13,863 bases of DNA, from the NCBI GenBank assembly GCA_003540955.1, contig DPMX01000361.1:14257-28119 (forward strand), given 5' to 3'. Under the pieces are notes generated by a model, which saw only the letters and a program-made list of their open reading frames with translations, was not told where the DNA came from and did no database searches. The translations under genes were made by a program, and so were the position numbers. Source of the DNA: Gammaproteobacteria bacterium (GTDB lineage Bacteria; Pseudomonadota; Gammaproteobacteria; Ga0077536). This document shows, one piece after another, positions 7,409-13,863 of this stretch; the first letter of the stretch is position 1, and each line of letters starts with the position of its first letter.

Positions 7409-8334
7409 ACACGCACCTCTCCCTCGTAGGGGTCAAATGTGTCAATTTCGTGAGGAAAAATACTTCGGATTGCTACTTCTTCCGACGCCAACCCGACGAA
7501 ATCGTCACTTTCATAGAGCACCATCGGTTTCGCCGACATCACATCCTTCGCCATCCCAAGTTGGTCAGAGGTTGCAATCAAGTAAGTGAACACGCCGTCG
7601 AGTTGGTCGATTGAACGTTGCATCGCCGCGTGCAGATCTTCGCCTTCGTTAATCGCATCGGCGATATACACAGCGATCAACTCCGAATCACAATCCGACA
7701 TAAAACGATGACCGCGGCGCTCTAGTTCACGGCGTTGGCCCCAATAATTCGTTAGTTGTCCATTATGTACTACTGAGACGTCCGAGAATGGGTAGGCCCA
7801 ATACGGGTGTGCAGAGCGAATATCGACGTCCGATTCGGTGGCCATGCGGGTGTGTCCTATGGCATGGGTCCCATTGAATTTATTTAGACCATATTGATCT
7901 GAGACCGCTGTCGCATCTCCCAAATCCTTAACCAACTCGAGCGCATGGCCTACAGAAAGGATCTCCACATCGTCGATATCTTCGATGTAGCTAGCTAATT
8001 CACGCAGGTCGCCGTCGAATTTTAATTCGTAAGAGTAAGCGTATTCTGTTGCTGCCTTTGCTTTGATGATTTCTGCATCTAGTTCTTGAAGACGTTTGTC
8101 GACCGCCGCCTTGCGCGCTTCCATTTGTTCTTGAATAGCAAAGCCGGAACGTGCTTCCGCGCCCTCGGCTACCTTAAAGCGCATGACGTACCTCTTTTTG
8201 CTAAGCGGTTTGCTATATAGCGCGAAACCCGTCGAGTCCGGCCCTCGATGTTTCATAGCTTGCAGCATAGATGTCATCTCCTTACCAATGTTATCGGTGC
8301 CACCTCGGTGAATTAGTCCTGCAATTCCACACAT
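7396..8334 (-). CDS. mgsA: N-methylglutamate synthase subunit A (class II glutamine amidotransferase)
   Basis: Class II (Ntn-type) amidotransferase subunit, 312 residues. The N-terminal Met-Cys-Gly-Ile-Ala-Gly gives Cys2, the catalytic residue once Met1 is removed. HRGPDSTGFALY (29-40), GHTRMAT (160-166, with Arg163), VVHNGQLTNY (188-197) and SDCDSE (213-218, with Asp216) are the conserved glutamine-site motifs. Residues about 64-100 form a charged, heptad-like helical insertion that could pack against other subunits. In NMG synthase it is taken to process the gamma-glutamylmethylamide side chain so that the amine can be passed to the FMN subunit. It starts 21 bp after gmaS with an AGAGGT box upstream and overlaps mgsB by 13 bp. 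The homologue GlxB has the same layout. Confidence 0.9.
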   Translation of the reverse strand: MCGIAGLIHRGGTDNIGKEMTSMLQAMKHRGPDSTGFALYSKPLSKKRYVMRFKVAEGAEARSGFAIQEQMEARKAAVDKRLQELDAEIIKAKAATEYAYSYELKFDGDLRELASYIEDIDDVEILSVGHALELVKDLGDATAVSDQYGLNKFNGTHAIGHTRMATESDVDIRSAHPYWAYPFSDVSVVHNGQLTNYWGQRRELERRGHRFMSDCDSELIAVYIADAINEGEDLHAAMQRSIDQLDGVFTYLIATSDQLGMAKDVMSAKPMVLYESDDFVGLASEEVAIRSIFPHEIDTFDPYEGEVRVWQT

Positions 8335-8355
8335 CTCGTATTACCTCTGCTAGTG

Positions 8356-9831
8356 CTATGGAAGACAATCCATGTATGTCTCGACATCCCAGTCAGTAAC
8401 GGTGGCCATAAATTTTTCCCATTCGTCGTTCTTGTACCATTGGTAAACTTTGTACATCTCGTTGGGCATTGATGACTTTATCACCTCGTCTTCATCTAAG
8501 CGCTTTAAGGCATCACCCAAAGACATGGGTAAACGCTTCACCTCTTTCCCGGCTTCCATCGCCTCATAAATATTCCGATTCTCCGGTTCGCCGGGGTCAA
8601 TATCATTATCGATGCCATCTTCAAATGCCTTCAGTAGAGCCGAACCCATTAGGTATGGATTGACCATGGAGTCGACTGCTCGGTATTCGAACCGGCCTGG
8701 CGCCGAGATACGCAAGCCGGTCGTGCGATTCTGATAGCCCCAGTCGGCAAACACTGGTGCCCAGAATCCGGTATCCCATAAGCGGCGGTACGAATTGACC
8801 GTAGAACAACCTATTGCGGTGAGCGCGCCTAGATGAGTGACGATACCGCCAACGGCCTGTAATCCGACTTTACCCGGGAGCTGCACATCGTCCGTGTCTG
8901 GCATGAACGTGTTTTCGCCACCTTCACGATAGGTAAAAACGTCTTCCATACCTGGTAGCGGATCGTTGCGAAGGCGATTCACCCGTTCCGAGCCTCCGCG
9001 CCACAAGGAGATATTTGTGTGACAACCAGACGCCGAGACTCCCATGAAGGGTTTCGTCATAAAACACGCAATGAGATTGTTTTCACGCGCCACCTGTGCA
9101 CAAATCTGGCGATAAGTGGTAAGCCGGTCGGCATTACGTACTACATCGTCGAACATCCAATTGAGTTCTAGCTGCCCCGGTGCATCTTCATGGTCACCCT
9201 GGATCATATCGAGACCCATCGCATTCGCATATTCGATAACCCGCATGAACACTGGACGTAGAGATTCAAATTGATCGATGTGGTAGCAAAACGGTTTAGA
9301 AAAGCCACCATTAGGTTTCCCGTCTTCGCCACGTTTGAGCCACATCATTTCAGGCTCTGTGCCAACCCTAAAATCCATCGCGTATTTTTCCTGGAATGCT
9401 TTATGGAAACGCTTAAGGTTTCCTCGACAATCGGAAGTCAAAAAAGCACCTGCATCCTCTCGTTCTTCGCGATTACGAAAACATACACAAAATACCCGTG
9501 CGACTCGTTTATCCCACGGTAACTGACAGAAAGTCTCCGGATCCGGAATACCGACTAGTTCCATCGCCTCGGGACCGTAGCCGATATAATCACCATGTCG
9601 ATCAATGAATAGATTTGCTGTCGAACCATAGACTAGTTGGAAACCTCGCTCTGCGGTTCGTTCCCAGTGGTCCGCTGGAATACCTTTACCGACGATGCGC
9701 CCAGTAACAGAGATGAACTGATAGTAGATATATCGTATCCCCAGCTCATCTATTTTTGAGCGTACTTGTTCAACCAACACATCGCGTCCTGATTCGTGCA
9801 CATAGCGTTCTAGGTCGGTTTCGGTGGCCAT
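8356..9831 (-). CDS. gmaS: gamma-glutamylmethylamide synthetase (glutamate-methylamine ligase), glutamine synthetase family
   Basis: Glutamine-synthetase-family ligase of 491 residues. GmaS joins methylamine to the gamma-carboxyl of glutamate using ATP. Family motifs are present in order: metal-binding GTEPEMMW (157-164, Glu159 and Glu161), QGDHEDAPGQLELNW (211-225), the ATP/glutamate site KPFMGVSASGCHTNISLW (260-277, His271), NSYRRL (346-351) and the C-terminal metal/substrate segment RFEYRAVDSMVNPYL (380-394). There is no adenylylation-loop tyrosine motif like that of GlnA that I can see. The neighbours mgsABC and mgdABC specify the NMG pathway and favour GmaS over ammonia-using glutamine synthetase. 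Other members of this branch ligate polyamines (PuuA) or other amines, so the amine is inferred. ATG 9831 has a GGGGAAG box just upstream; the gene begins 57 bp after the FAD oxidoreductase. Confidence 0.82.
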   Translation of the reverse strand: MATETDLERYVHESGRDVLVEQVRSKIDELGIRYIYYQFISVTGRIVGKGIPADHWERTAERGFQLVYGSTANLFIDRHGDYIGYGPEAMELVGIPDPETFCQLPWDKRVARVFCVCFRNREEREDAGAFLTSDCRGNLKRFHKAFQEKYAMDFRVGTEPEMMWLKRGEDGKPNGGFSKPFCYHIDQFESLRPVFMRVIEYANAMGLDMIQGDHEDAPGQLELNWMFDDVVRNADRLTTYRQICAQVARENNLIACFMTKPFMGVSASGCHTNISLWRGGSERVNRLRNDPLPGMEDVFTYREGGENTFMPDTDDVQLPGKVGLQAVGGIVTHLGALTAIGCSTVNSYRRLWDTGFWAPVFADWGYQNRTTGLRISAPGRFEYRAVDSMVNPYLMGSALLKAFEDGIDNDIDPGEPENRNIYEAMEAGKEVKRLPMSLGDALKRLDEDEVIKSSMPNEMYKVYQWYKNDEWEKFMATVTDWDVETYMDCLP

Positions 9832-9888
9832 AGGTCTTCCCCTAATGATTTCGCTTCGTACTCAACTTTCTAATTGATACCGCTTCGA

Positions 9889-11235
9889 TTAGCTCCACGG
9901 AAACGGGCTATTTGATTCCGGATGCAAACGCCCTTCGGCAAAACGCGAGAAGCGAAATGGTTGAAGTAGTCTAGATTCTTTGCCCAAAATTTCTTCAGCA
10001 ACGAGCTTACCGACTCCGATCATTTTGTAACCGTGGTTAGAATCGGCAATCACATAGCAGTTTTCTCTGTAAGAATCGAATACTGGAAAACTGTCTGGCG
10101 CAAGACAGCCTATTCCTCCGGAGGGCTCCTCCCGGTAGTGCGGCAGCATACCTTCGAAGCGCTTCTGACAGTGCGCCAAGGCCGAACACCAGGTACGTGC
10201 GAACTCCGGCCCCATAACGTAATCAGGCGACTCATGGCCGTACGGGTCGATAGCAACATTTTTAGGTTCGGTCGCAATCCAATCGGGCGCGGCCCCACCT
10301 TGTACACCGTTGAAATTAAAATCGGGTTTATAATAAATGCCCCACATTTCTTCCGTAATCAAGCTGCCGTCGACGTCGGAACGCAATGGCGCATCGGTAT
10401 CGACATGCATCACTGGTGGCATCATGCCATTATTCATGGTGAGGTACTCGGGGCTAACCCCAAGCGTACCTTCCTGAAGCGATAAGAAACGCCACATAGG
10501 CACATCATCGTGACTAGTTCCGTAGTTATCTACCACCGTAATATTCATCGGCAAATCGAGCCATTCCCAAAACTGCCGTACCCAAGGTCCAACGGCTACT
10601 ACGAGATAATCGAAATCGATCGACTGACCATTCGTTAAGACTCGGCGTAATTCGCCGCCGGAGCCGCTTTGCGTTTCGAAGCCTGTAACCCTGACTCCGG
10701 ATCTTATCGTGACACCCTCAGCTTCGGCTTTGGCCGCGAGCCCCATCATGCTAGGCCGATTATTGGCATAACCGCCGCGTTTTTCATGCAAAACCGAAGT
10801 GACATTTTGCGCTTGCCAGTCGTGGAAAATACCTTGCATATACCGCATGCAATCATCGGCCCCCTCAATAAAAGCAGAGTCATAACCGATGTCTTTTTGC
10901 TGCGAAGCAATCGTCGCTACATCGGCATGCATCACCTCAGGAGAGATCTGCATATACCCGACTGGATGGTAACTATAGGCCTTTGGGTCGCTTTCCCAGA
11001 CATCGACACTATGCGCCATAAGTTCGCGCATTGCCGGTTGATAATAATTATTTCGGATAACACCACAAGCGATGCCAGAAGCGCCTGCCGCCACGCTAGT
11101 TTTGTCGACCACAGTAATGTCGGCACCGCTACCCAGCCCCTTTGATTTCAACTCTAACGCAAGGTGGTAGGCCGTGCTAAGCCCGTGAACCCCTGCGCCA
11201 ACAACGAGGTACTTAGTCTGTGTAACGGCTACCAA
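9889..11235 (-). CDS. FAD-dependent amine oxidoreductase (DAO/SoxB superfamily)
   Basis: FAD-dependent oxidoreductase of the D-amino-acid oxidase fold, 448 residues, related to SoxB and to monomeric N-methyl amino-acid oxidases. Seen: FAD motif LVVGAGVHGLSTAYHLA (10-26), VVDKTSVAAGASGIACG (42-58), a strand-turn GGYANNRPSMMGLA, VVAVGPWVRQFW ending the second nucleotide-binding segment, and the C-terminal DSNHGYKMIGVGKLVAEEIL, typical of the family. The family oxidises the C-N bond of amines or N-methyl amino acids. The start is TTG at 11235, supported by a perfect AGGAGG box 7 bases upstream. It is the first gene of the leftward block, 57 bp before gmaS, so it could demethylate or deaminate a precursor, or duplicate part of the NMG dehydrogenase role. 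Substrate not determined; there is no covalent-FMN histidine motif like that of MgdA at 181. Confidence 0.82.
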   Translation of the reverse strand: MVAVTQTKYLVVGAGVHGLSTAYHLALELKSKGLGSGADITVVDKTSVAAGASGIACGVIRNNYYQPAMRELMAHSVDVWESDPKAYSYHPVGYMQISPEVMHADVATIASQQKDIGYDSAFIEGADDCMRYMQGIFHDWQAQNVTSVLHEKRGGYANNRPSMMGLAAKAEAEGVTIRSGVRVTGFETQSGSGGELRRVLTNGQSIDFDYLVVAVGPWVRQFWEWLDLPMNITVVDNYGTSHDDVPMWRFLSLQEGTLGVSPEYLTMNNGMMPPVMHVDTDAPLRSDVDGSLITEEMWGIYYKPDFNFNGVQGGAAPDWIATEPKNVAIDPYGHESPDYVMGPEFARTWCSALAHCQKRFEGMLPHYREEPSGGIGCLAPDSFPVFDSYRENCYVIADSNHGYKMIGVGKLVAEEILGKESRLLQPFRFSRFAEGRLHPESNSPFPWS

Positions 11236-11242
11236 GCTAGAG

Positions 11243-11248
11243 CCTCCT
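11243..11248 (-). promoter_or_regulatory. consensus ribosome binding site deciding a TTG start
   Basis: AGGAGG on the minus strand, 7 bases upstream of TTG 11235. There is no in-frame ATG close by that would give a full FAD motif, so this box is the main evidence that the oxidoreductase begins with TTG. Confidence 0.75.
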
Positions 11249-11260
11249 CAAACTTCAGTC

Positions 11261-11302
11261 GGCAGAAGAAAACTCGGAGGTACTCACTCGAGTCGTGCTG
11301 CC
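11261..11302 (-). other. possible structured 5' leader of the NMG operon
   Basis: In the transcribed (minus) sense the leader can pair GGCAG (11302-11298) with CTGCC (11265-11261), and inside it ACTCG (11293-11289) with CGAGT (11276-11272), the latter followed by TTTTCTT. The stems are short (5 bp each) and were judged by eye only. It could be an attenuator-like or protein-binding leader, or chance. It lies 13 bases upstream of the AGGAGG box. Confidence 0.25.
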
Positions 11303-11343
11303 CCGGGCCGATTAAAGTTGCATCTAATGAATCTTTATTTCAT

Positions 11344-11373
11344 AAGGTACAACCTGGCCACAATCCGCGTCAA
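11344..11373 (-). promoter_or_regulatory. candidate sigma-70-type promoter for the NMG operon
   Basis: Minus-strand TTGACG (11373-11368) is a five-of-six match to the -35 consensus, followed after 18 bases by TACCTT (11349-11344), a three-of-six -10 match. Transcription would start near 11337 and leave a leader of about 100 bases before TTG 11235. The -10 is weak, so an activator could be needed; a perfect palindrome lies just upstream. Confidence 0.4.
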
Positions 11374-11376
11374 GAC

Positions 11377-11389
11377 GTTCTGCCAGAAC
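11377..11389. promoter_or_regulatory. perfect palindrome GTTCTG-C-CAGAAC, possible operator
   Basis: Two 6-base arms in perfect inverted symmetry around one base. It sits 3 bases upstream of the candidate -35 box on the minus strand, the usual position of an activator site. The cognate regulator is not in the window. Confidence 0.4.
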
Positions 11390-11431
11390 ACTCCTAACCT
11401 AATGCGCGACGAGCTCTCGGACATATCTTGA

Positions 11432-11465
11432 ACTTCTTAGCCAAACGCCACTAACAGTAAGAAGT
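11432..11465. repeat. perfect 8-bp inverted repeat in the 11236-11562 gap
   Basis: ACTTCTTA (11432-11439) and TAAGAAGT (11458-11465) are exact reverse complements separated by 18 bases. No T-run follows on either strand, so it does not look like an intrinsic terminator; a pair of regulator half-sites upstream of the candidate promoter is possible. The remainder of the 327-bp gap holds no convincing gene and no clear terminator. Confidence 0.4.
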
Positions 11466-11562
11466 AAACCAAAATTACCGAAATGCCTACCCCCCCATTT
11501 TCTTCCTTTATTTCTCGATATTACCGTCGAACCCGCACGGATTGCGACAAAGCCAACTCAAC

Positions 11563-12822
11563 TCATCTGTTGAAACGTCTCAAACTAAATGCTTCTAGAT
11601 CGATCGAAGGCCTCGCGCCAGCCACTAGTTCACTCATGATTGTGGCTGTTATCGGCGCTAAGGTTAGGCCTAGATGATGGTGACCAAAAGCGAGGAAGAG
11701 ATTTTTATGGCGCGGTGCACGTCCCAACACGGGTAAAAAATCAGGCAATGTCGGTCGATGTCCCATCCAACGGCTAGTCTCTGCCCCCGCCAAACCAGGG
11801 GCGATCTCATCGATATGTGTTTTAAGGATTTCAGCCCGATCCCAGTTTGGCTCCTCATCGTGATCTGCTGAGGAAAACTCTACGGTCCCCGCAAGACGCA
11901 AACCAGAAGACATTGGGGTGATATGGAAGCCACGCTCGTAGGCTCCAACTGGCATATTTAGAGAAGTCTTTTGATAACTCGTCTCCAAGTGATAACCACG
12001 TTCAGCAATGATCGGTACTTTATAGCCGAGTAGTTTTAACAACCGTCCCGATAAGTGGCCAGCACTGACTGCTACGGCGTGAAACTGACGCATTGCTTTA
12101 GCTTCAGAAGTGGTTTTTACAGCAGTGTCCGTAGGCTCGAGAACCGCAATACGCTCCTTAGTAAATTCTCCTCCATCGCTAACAAACCTATCAAAAATAT
12201 TTGTAGTAATTGAGTACGGGTTGACCACGTGCATACCCGCGGGATAGGTAACAGCATGTTTGATGTGACTGGATAGTTCTGGAATCATGCGCCGTGCCTC
12301 ATCTCCAGATAACACTTGCCAATCGATACCATAGTGTCGTTGAGCATCGCGTCGGATCCGAGTTTCGTTAAATCCTCGATCAGACTCGTACAACATGATC
12401 GCGCCGTTGGCGACGACTAAGTTATGAAGTCCCTCGCAGCTTCTTAACGCTTCCCATGCTATCCCGGCTTTGCCTTGGATCGTTGCCAAAGCCTGGATGC
12501 TATCCGCAGCCCGTCGATTAGAGCATGCAGAGACGTACTTTAGGTACCAGGACAACAAGCGAGGAAATTCTTGCCAGCGCATTGTGAGCGGACTCAAGGG
12601 ATTAAACAACATGCGCGGCAACGAGCGTAATATCGACCCATGGGCTAATGGAAAAATAGCCTCCGTTGCAATATAGCCTGCATTACCAAATGATGCAGCT
12701 CTACCGGGATCACGTTCGTCAAACAATGTTACTTGCAAGCCTCGGCGTTGCAGAGCACGGGCCAGCGTCACGCCAATGATCCCGGCGCCAATAATACCGA
12801 TTGTTTTTGGGGTAGCACCCAT
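11563..12822 (-). CDS. DadA-like FAD-dependent amino-acid dehydrogenase
   Basis: FAD-dependent oxidoreductase of 419 residues resembling the D-amino-acid dehydrogenase DadA, which oxidatively deaminates D-amino acids and passes electrons to the respiratory chain. Seen near the N-terminus: IGIIGAGIIGVTLARALQ (8-25, Gly-x-Gly-x-x-Gly), VTLFDERDPGRAASFGNAGY with the DadA-type SFGNAG turn, and a C-terminal WMGHRPTLPDFLPVLGRAP followed by LFLAFGHHHLGLTLAP, the conserved FAD/substrate region. I chose ATG 12822, with an AAGGGG box 8 bases upstream, over TTG 12846, which would add eight residues. It is separated from the NMG block by 327 bp and is divergent from the FAD-linked oxidase. Substrate unknown: a D-amino acid, hydroxyproline betaine-type amino acid or N-methyl amino acid are all possible for this family. 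Confidence 0.83.
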   Translation of the reverse strand: MGATPKTIGIIGAGIIGVTLARALQRRGLQVTLFDERDPGRAASFGNAGYIATEAIFPLAHGSILRSLPRMLFNPLSPLTMRWQEFPRLLSWYLKYVSACSNRRAADSIQALATIQGKAGIAWEALRSCEGLHNLVVANGAIMLYESDRGFNETRIRRDAQRHYGIDWQVLSGDEARRMIPELSSHIKHAVTYPAGMHVVNPYSITTNIFDRFVSDGGEFTKERIAVLEPTDTAVKTTSEAKAMRQFHAVAVSAGHLSGRLLKLLGYKVPIIAERGYHLETSYQKTSLNMPVGAYERGFHITPMSSGLRLAGTVEFSSADHDEEPNWDRAEILKTHIDEIAPGLAGAETSRWMGHRPTLPDFLPVLGRAPRHKNLFLAFGHHHLGLTLAPITATIMSELVAGARPSIDLEAFSLRRFNR

Positions 12823-12861
12823 AATCGTAACCCCTTGACAGCCCAAGAACTATGTTACTCC

Positions 12862-12879
12862 GGTTTGCCCCTACAAACC
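12862..12879. repeat. short inverted repeat GGTTTG-N6-CAAACC in divergent intergenic region
   Basis: Six-base arms (12862-12867 and 12874-12879) are exact reverse complements around six bases. On the plus strand it is followed by TTTTCGTT, resembling a weak terminator, but no plus-strand gene precedes it. On the minus strand it lies in the dadA-like gene's leader, so an operator role is equally possible. Confidence 0.3.
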
Positions 12880-12892
12880 TTTTCGTTATGCT
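12865..12892 (+). promoter_or_regulatory. weak promoter candidate for the FAD-linked oxidase
   Basis: TTGCCC (12865-12870) and TATGCT (12887-12892) are each four-of-six matches to sigma-70 boxes with a 16-base spacer. It overlaps the inverted repeat at 12862-12879 and lies about 70 bases before ATG 12962. Low confidence. Confidence 0.22.
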
Positions 12893-12925
12893 AAGGATCA
12901 CATTTTAATCAGAAACGGCTTTACC

Positions 12926-12935
12926 TGACCGGTCA
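12926..12935. promoter_or_regulatory. perfect palindrome TGACCGGTCA between divergent genes
   Basis: A 10-bp perfect palindrome in the 139-bp gap between the DadA-like gene and the FAD-linked oxidase. Its position downstream of the plus-strand promoter candidate suggests an operator controlling one or both genes; no regulator gene is in the window to pair it with. Confidence 0.4.
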
Positions 12936-12961
12936 CGACATCCTATAACTGGAGAATCCCC

Positions 12962-13863
12962 ATGCGCGAACAAACATCCTTATCTAGCGAAGCCGTCGAG
13001 CAATTTATAAAAGCTGTAGGCTCCGCGAATGTCGTCATCGACGAAGTCGCTCGGAAACTATTGTCAACTGATCTAAGTTTTCAGCCCGGGGAAATTGCAG
13101 ACATAGTCGTGTGTCCGGCAGATTCAAAGGAGTTATCCACTTGCGTGACCATTGCGGCTAGCGCCAATATGCCGGTAGTCGCGCGCGGAGGCGGAATGTC
13201 TTATACGCAGGGCTATCAGCCGGAACTCCCTGGTAGCCTTTTAGTCGACCTGCGACGAATGGATCGAGTGATTGAGATTAATACGGAGGATATGTACGTC
13301 ACAGTGCAATCCGGCTGCACTTGGAAAAAACTTTATGAGGCACTGCTCGAACATGATGTACGTACTCCATATTTCGGACCCCTTTCTGGAATGTATGCGA
13401 CGGTTGGTGGTGCATTGTCACAAAACAGTCTGTTCCTCGGGTCAGGCCTATACAACACGACTGCAGAAAGCGCGCTCGGCCTTACAATCATCCTCGCAGA
13501 CGGCGCTATTTTGCAGACTGGATCGGCCGCGCACAAAAATGGTCAACCGTTCTACCGCCATTTTGGCCCAGATATGACGGGGATTTTTACTGCGGATACT
13601 GGCGCCTTCGGGATCAAGTCAGAAGCAACTTTGCGCCTCATCGAGGCCCCCGAAGTAACGCTTTTTATGTCCTTCGGATTCGACAGCCTGGAGGCCATGC
13701 TACACACCCAAACCATACTCGCTCGGAAACGGATATGCGCGGAATGTTACGGCTTCGACCCTTATTACAACAAAAGTTTTGAAAATCAAGGATTCACATT
13801 TGGAGAAGGCCTGGCTGTGCTAAAAGACGTAGCAACAACTGAAGGTGGTATTAAAGGCCTTTG
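12962..13863 (+). CDS. FAD-linked oxidase of the VAO/GlcD family, partial
   Basis: N-terminal 300 codons of a FAD-binding oxidoreductase, open at the right edge. I translated it directly. Seen: the FAD pyrophosphate loop PVVARGGGMSYTQGY (71-85), LLVDLRRMDRVIEIN (93-107), VTVQSGCTWKKLYEAL (113-128), FGPLSGMYATVGGALSQNS (138-156) with the family's Ala-Thr-Val-Gly-Gly turn, and FGPDMTGIFTADTGAFGIKSEATLRL (about 201-226), which ends the PCMH FAD domain; the C-terminal substrate-cap domain begins around residue 230. Relatives include glycolate oxidase GlcD and D-lactate dehydrogenases; the substrate is usually a 2-hydroxy acid but cannot be fixed here. ATG 12962 has GGAG 7 bases upstream (12951-12954). 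It is divergent from the DadA-like gene, with which it may share control. It is the only plus-strand gene. Confidence 0.85.
   Translation, partial: MREQTSLSSEAVEQFIKAVGSANVVIDEVARKLLSTDLSFQPGEIADIVVCPADSKELSTCVTIAASANMPVVARGGGMSYTQGYQPELPGSLLVDLRRMDRVIEINTEDMYVTVQSGCTWKKLYEALLEHDVRTPYFGPLSGMYATVGGALSQNSLFLGSGLYNTTAESALGLTIILADGAILQTGSAAHKNGQPFYRHFGPDMTGIFTADTGAFGIKSEATLRLIEAPEVTLFMSFGFDSLEAMLHTQTILARKRICAECYGFDPYYNKSFENQGFTFGEGLAVLKDVATTEGGIKGL

Noticed and set aside
10033..10485. 150-codon plus-strand open frame
   Set aside because: Antisense to the C-terminal half of the same FAD oxidoreductase; basic, low-complexity translation typical of shadows.
10669..11145. 158-codon plus-strand open frame inside the FAD oxidoreductase gene
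   Set aside because: Antisense shadow of a gene with clear FAD motifs; its translation shows no recognisable domain and no ribosome binding site was noted.
11335..11424. 29-codon minus-strand open frame in the gap before the NMG operon
   Set aside because: No ribosome binding site, and it overlaps the palindrome and promoter candidate; a leader peptide is possible but unsupported.
11490..11496. Run of seven C residues
   Set aside because: Homopolymer in a non-coding gap; no coding frame depends on it and no repeat structure surrounds it.
11524..11540. GGGTTCGA reminiscent of a tRNA T-arm (minus strand)
   Set aside because: The flanks do not pair as a T-stem and no acceptor, D- or anticodon arms are found.
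12944..12949. TATAAC as a -10 box for the FAD-linked oxidase
   Set aside because: It abuts the GGAG ribosome binding site, so transcription would start almost at the ATG and remove the site from the message.

Overview
The window reads as a chromosomal catabolic locus of a proteobacterium (Pseudomonadota inferred from gene families; base composition is near balanced by eye, not counted). Twelve genes run leftwards on the minus strand and one partial gene runs rightwards at the right edge. There is no rRNA, tRNA, CRISPR array, transposase or phage gene, and no regulator or transporter.

Main block, in transcription order on the minus strand from about 11235 to the left edge: an FAD-dependent amine oxidoreductase; a glutamine-synthetase-like ligase (GmaS type); the three subunits of a glutamate-synthase-like enzyme (MgsA class II amidotransferase, MgsB GXGXG domain, MgsC FMN/Fe-S domain); a small protein I do not recognise; a class I glutamine amidotransferase; a stand-alone B3/B4-domain protein; a second class I amidotransferase; then homologues of the beta, delta and alpha subunits of heterotetrameric sarcosine oxidase, the last cut by the window edge. 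A GmaS ligase, an MgsABC synthase and a SoxBDA-like flavin dehydrogenase together are the known signature of the N-methylglutamate (NMG) pathway. In it methylamine is captured as gamma-glutamylmethylamide, its methylamino group is moved to form N-methylglutamate, and NMG dehydrogenase releases glutamate and a C1 unit to tetrahydrofolate. The SoxBDA-like genes are therefore best read as mgdABC; mgdD (SoxG-like) should lie just beyond the left edge.

The unusual part is 2545-5172: four genes (orphan protein, amidotransferase, B3/B4 protein, amidotransferase) sit between mgsC and mgdA in the same tightly packed operon. Both extra amidotransferases keep a full Cys-His-Glu triad, so they may cleave or trim gamma-glutamyl amides, as PuuD does in putrescine breakdown. 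This cassette is the best candidate for something undescribed.

Right part: a 327-bp gap (11236-11562) holds inverted repeats, a promoter candidate and a structured leader, and probably drives the NMG operon. Beyond it lie a DadA-like FAD amino-acid dehydrogenase (minus) and, divergently, a FAD-linked oxidase of the GlcD/VAO type (plus, cut by the right edge). The gap between these two has a perfect 10-bp palindrome. The locus looks like a module for oxidising N-methylated or other amines and amino acids.
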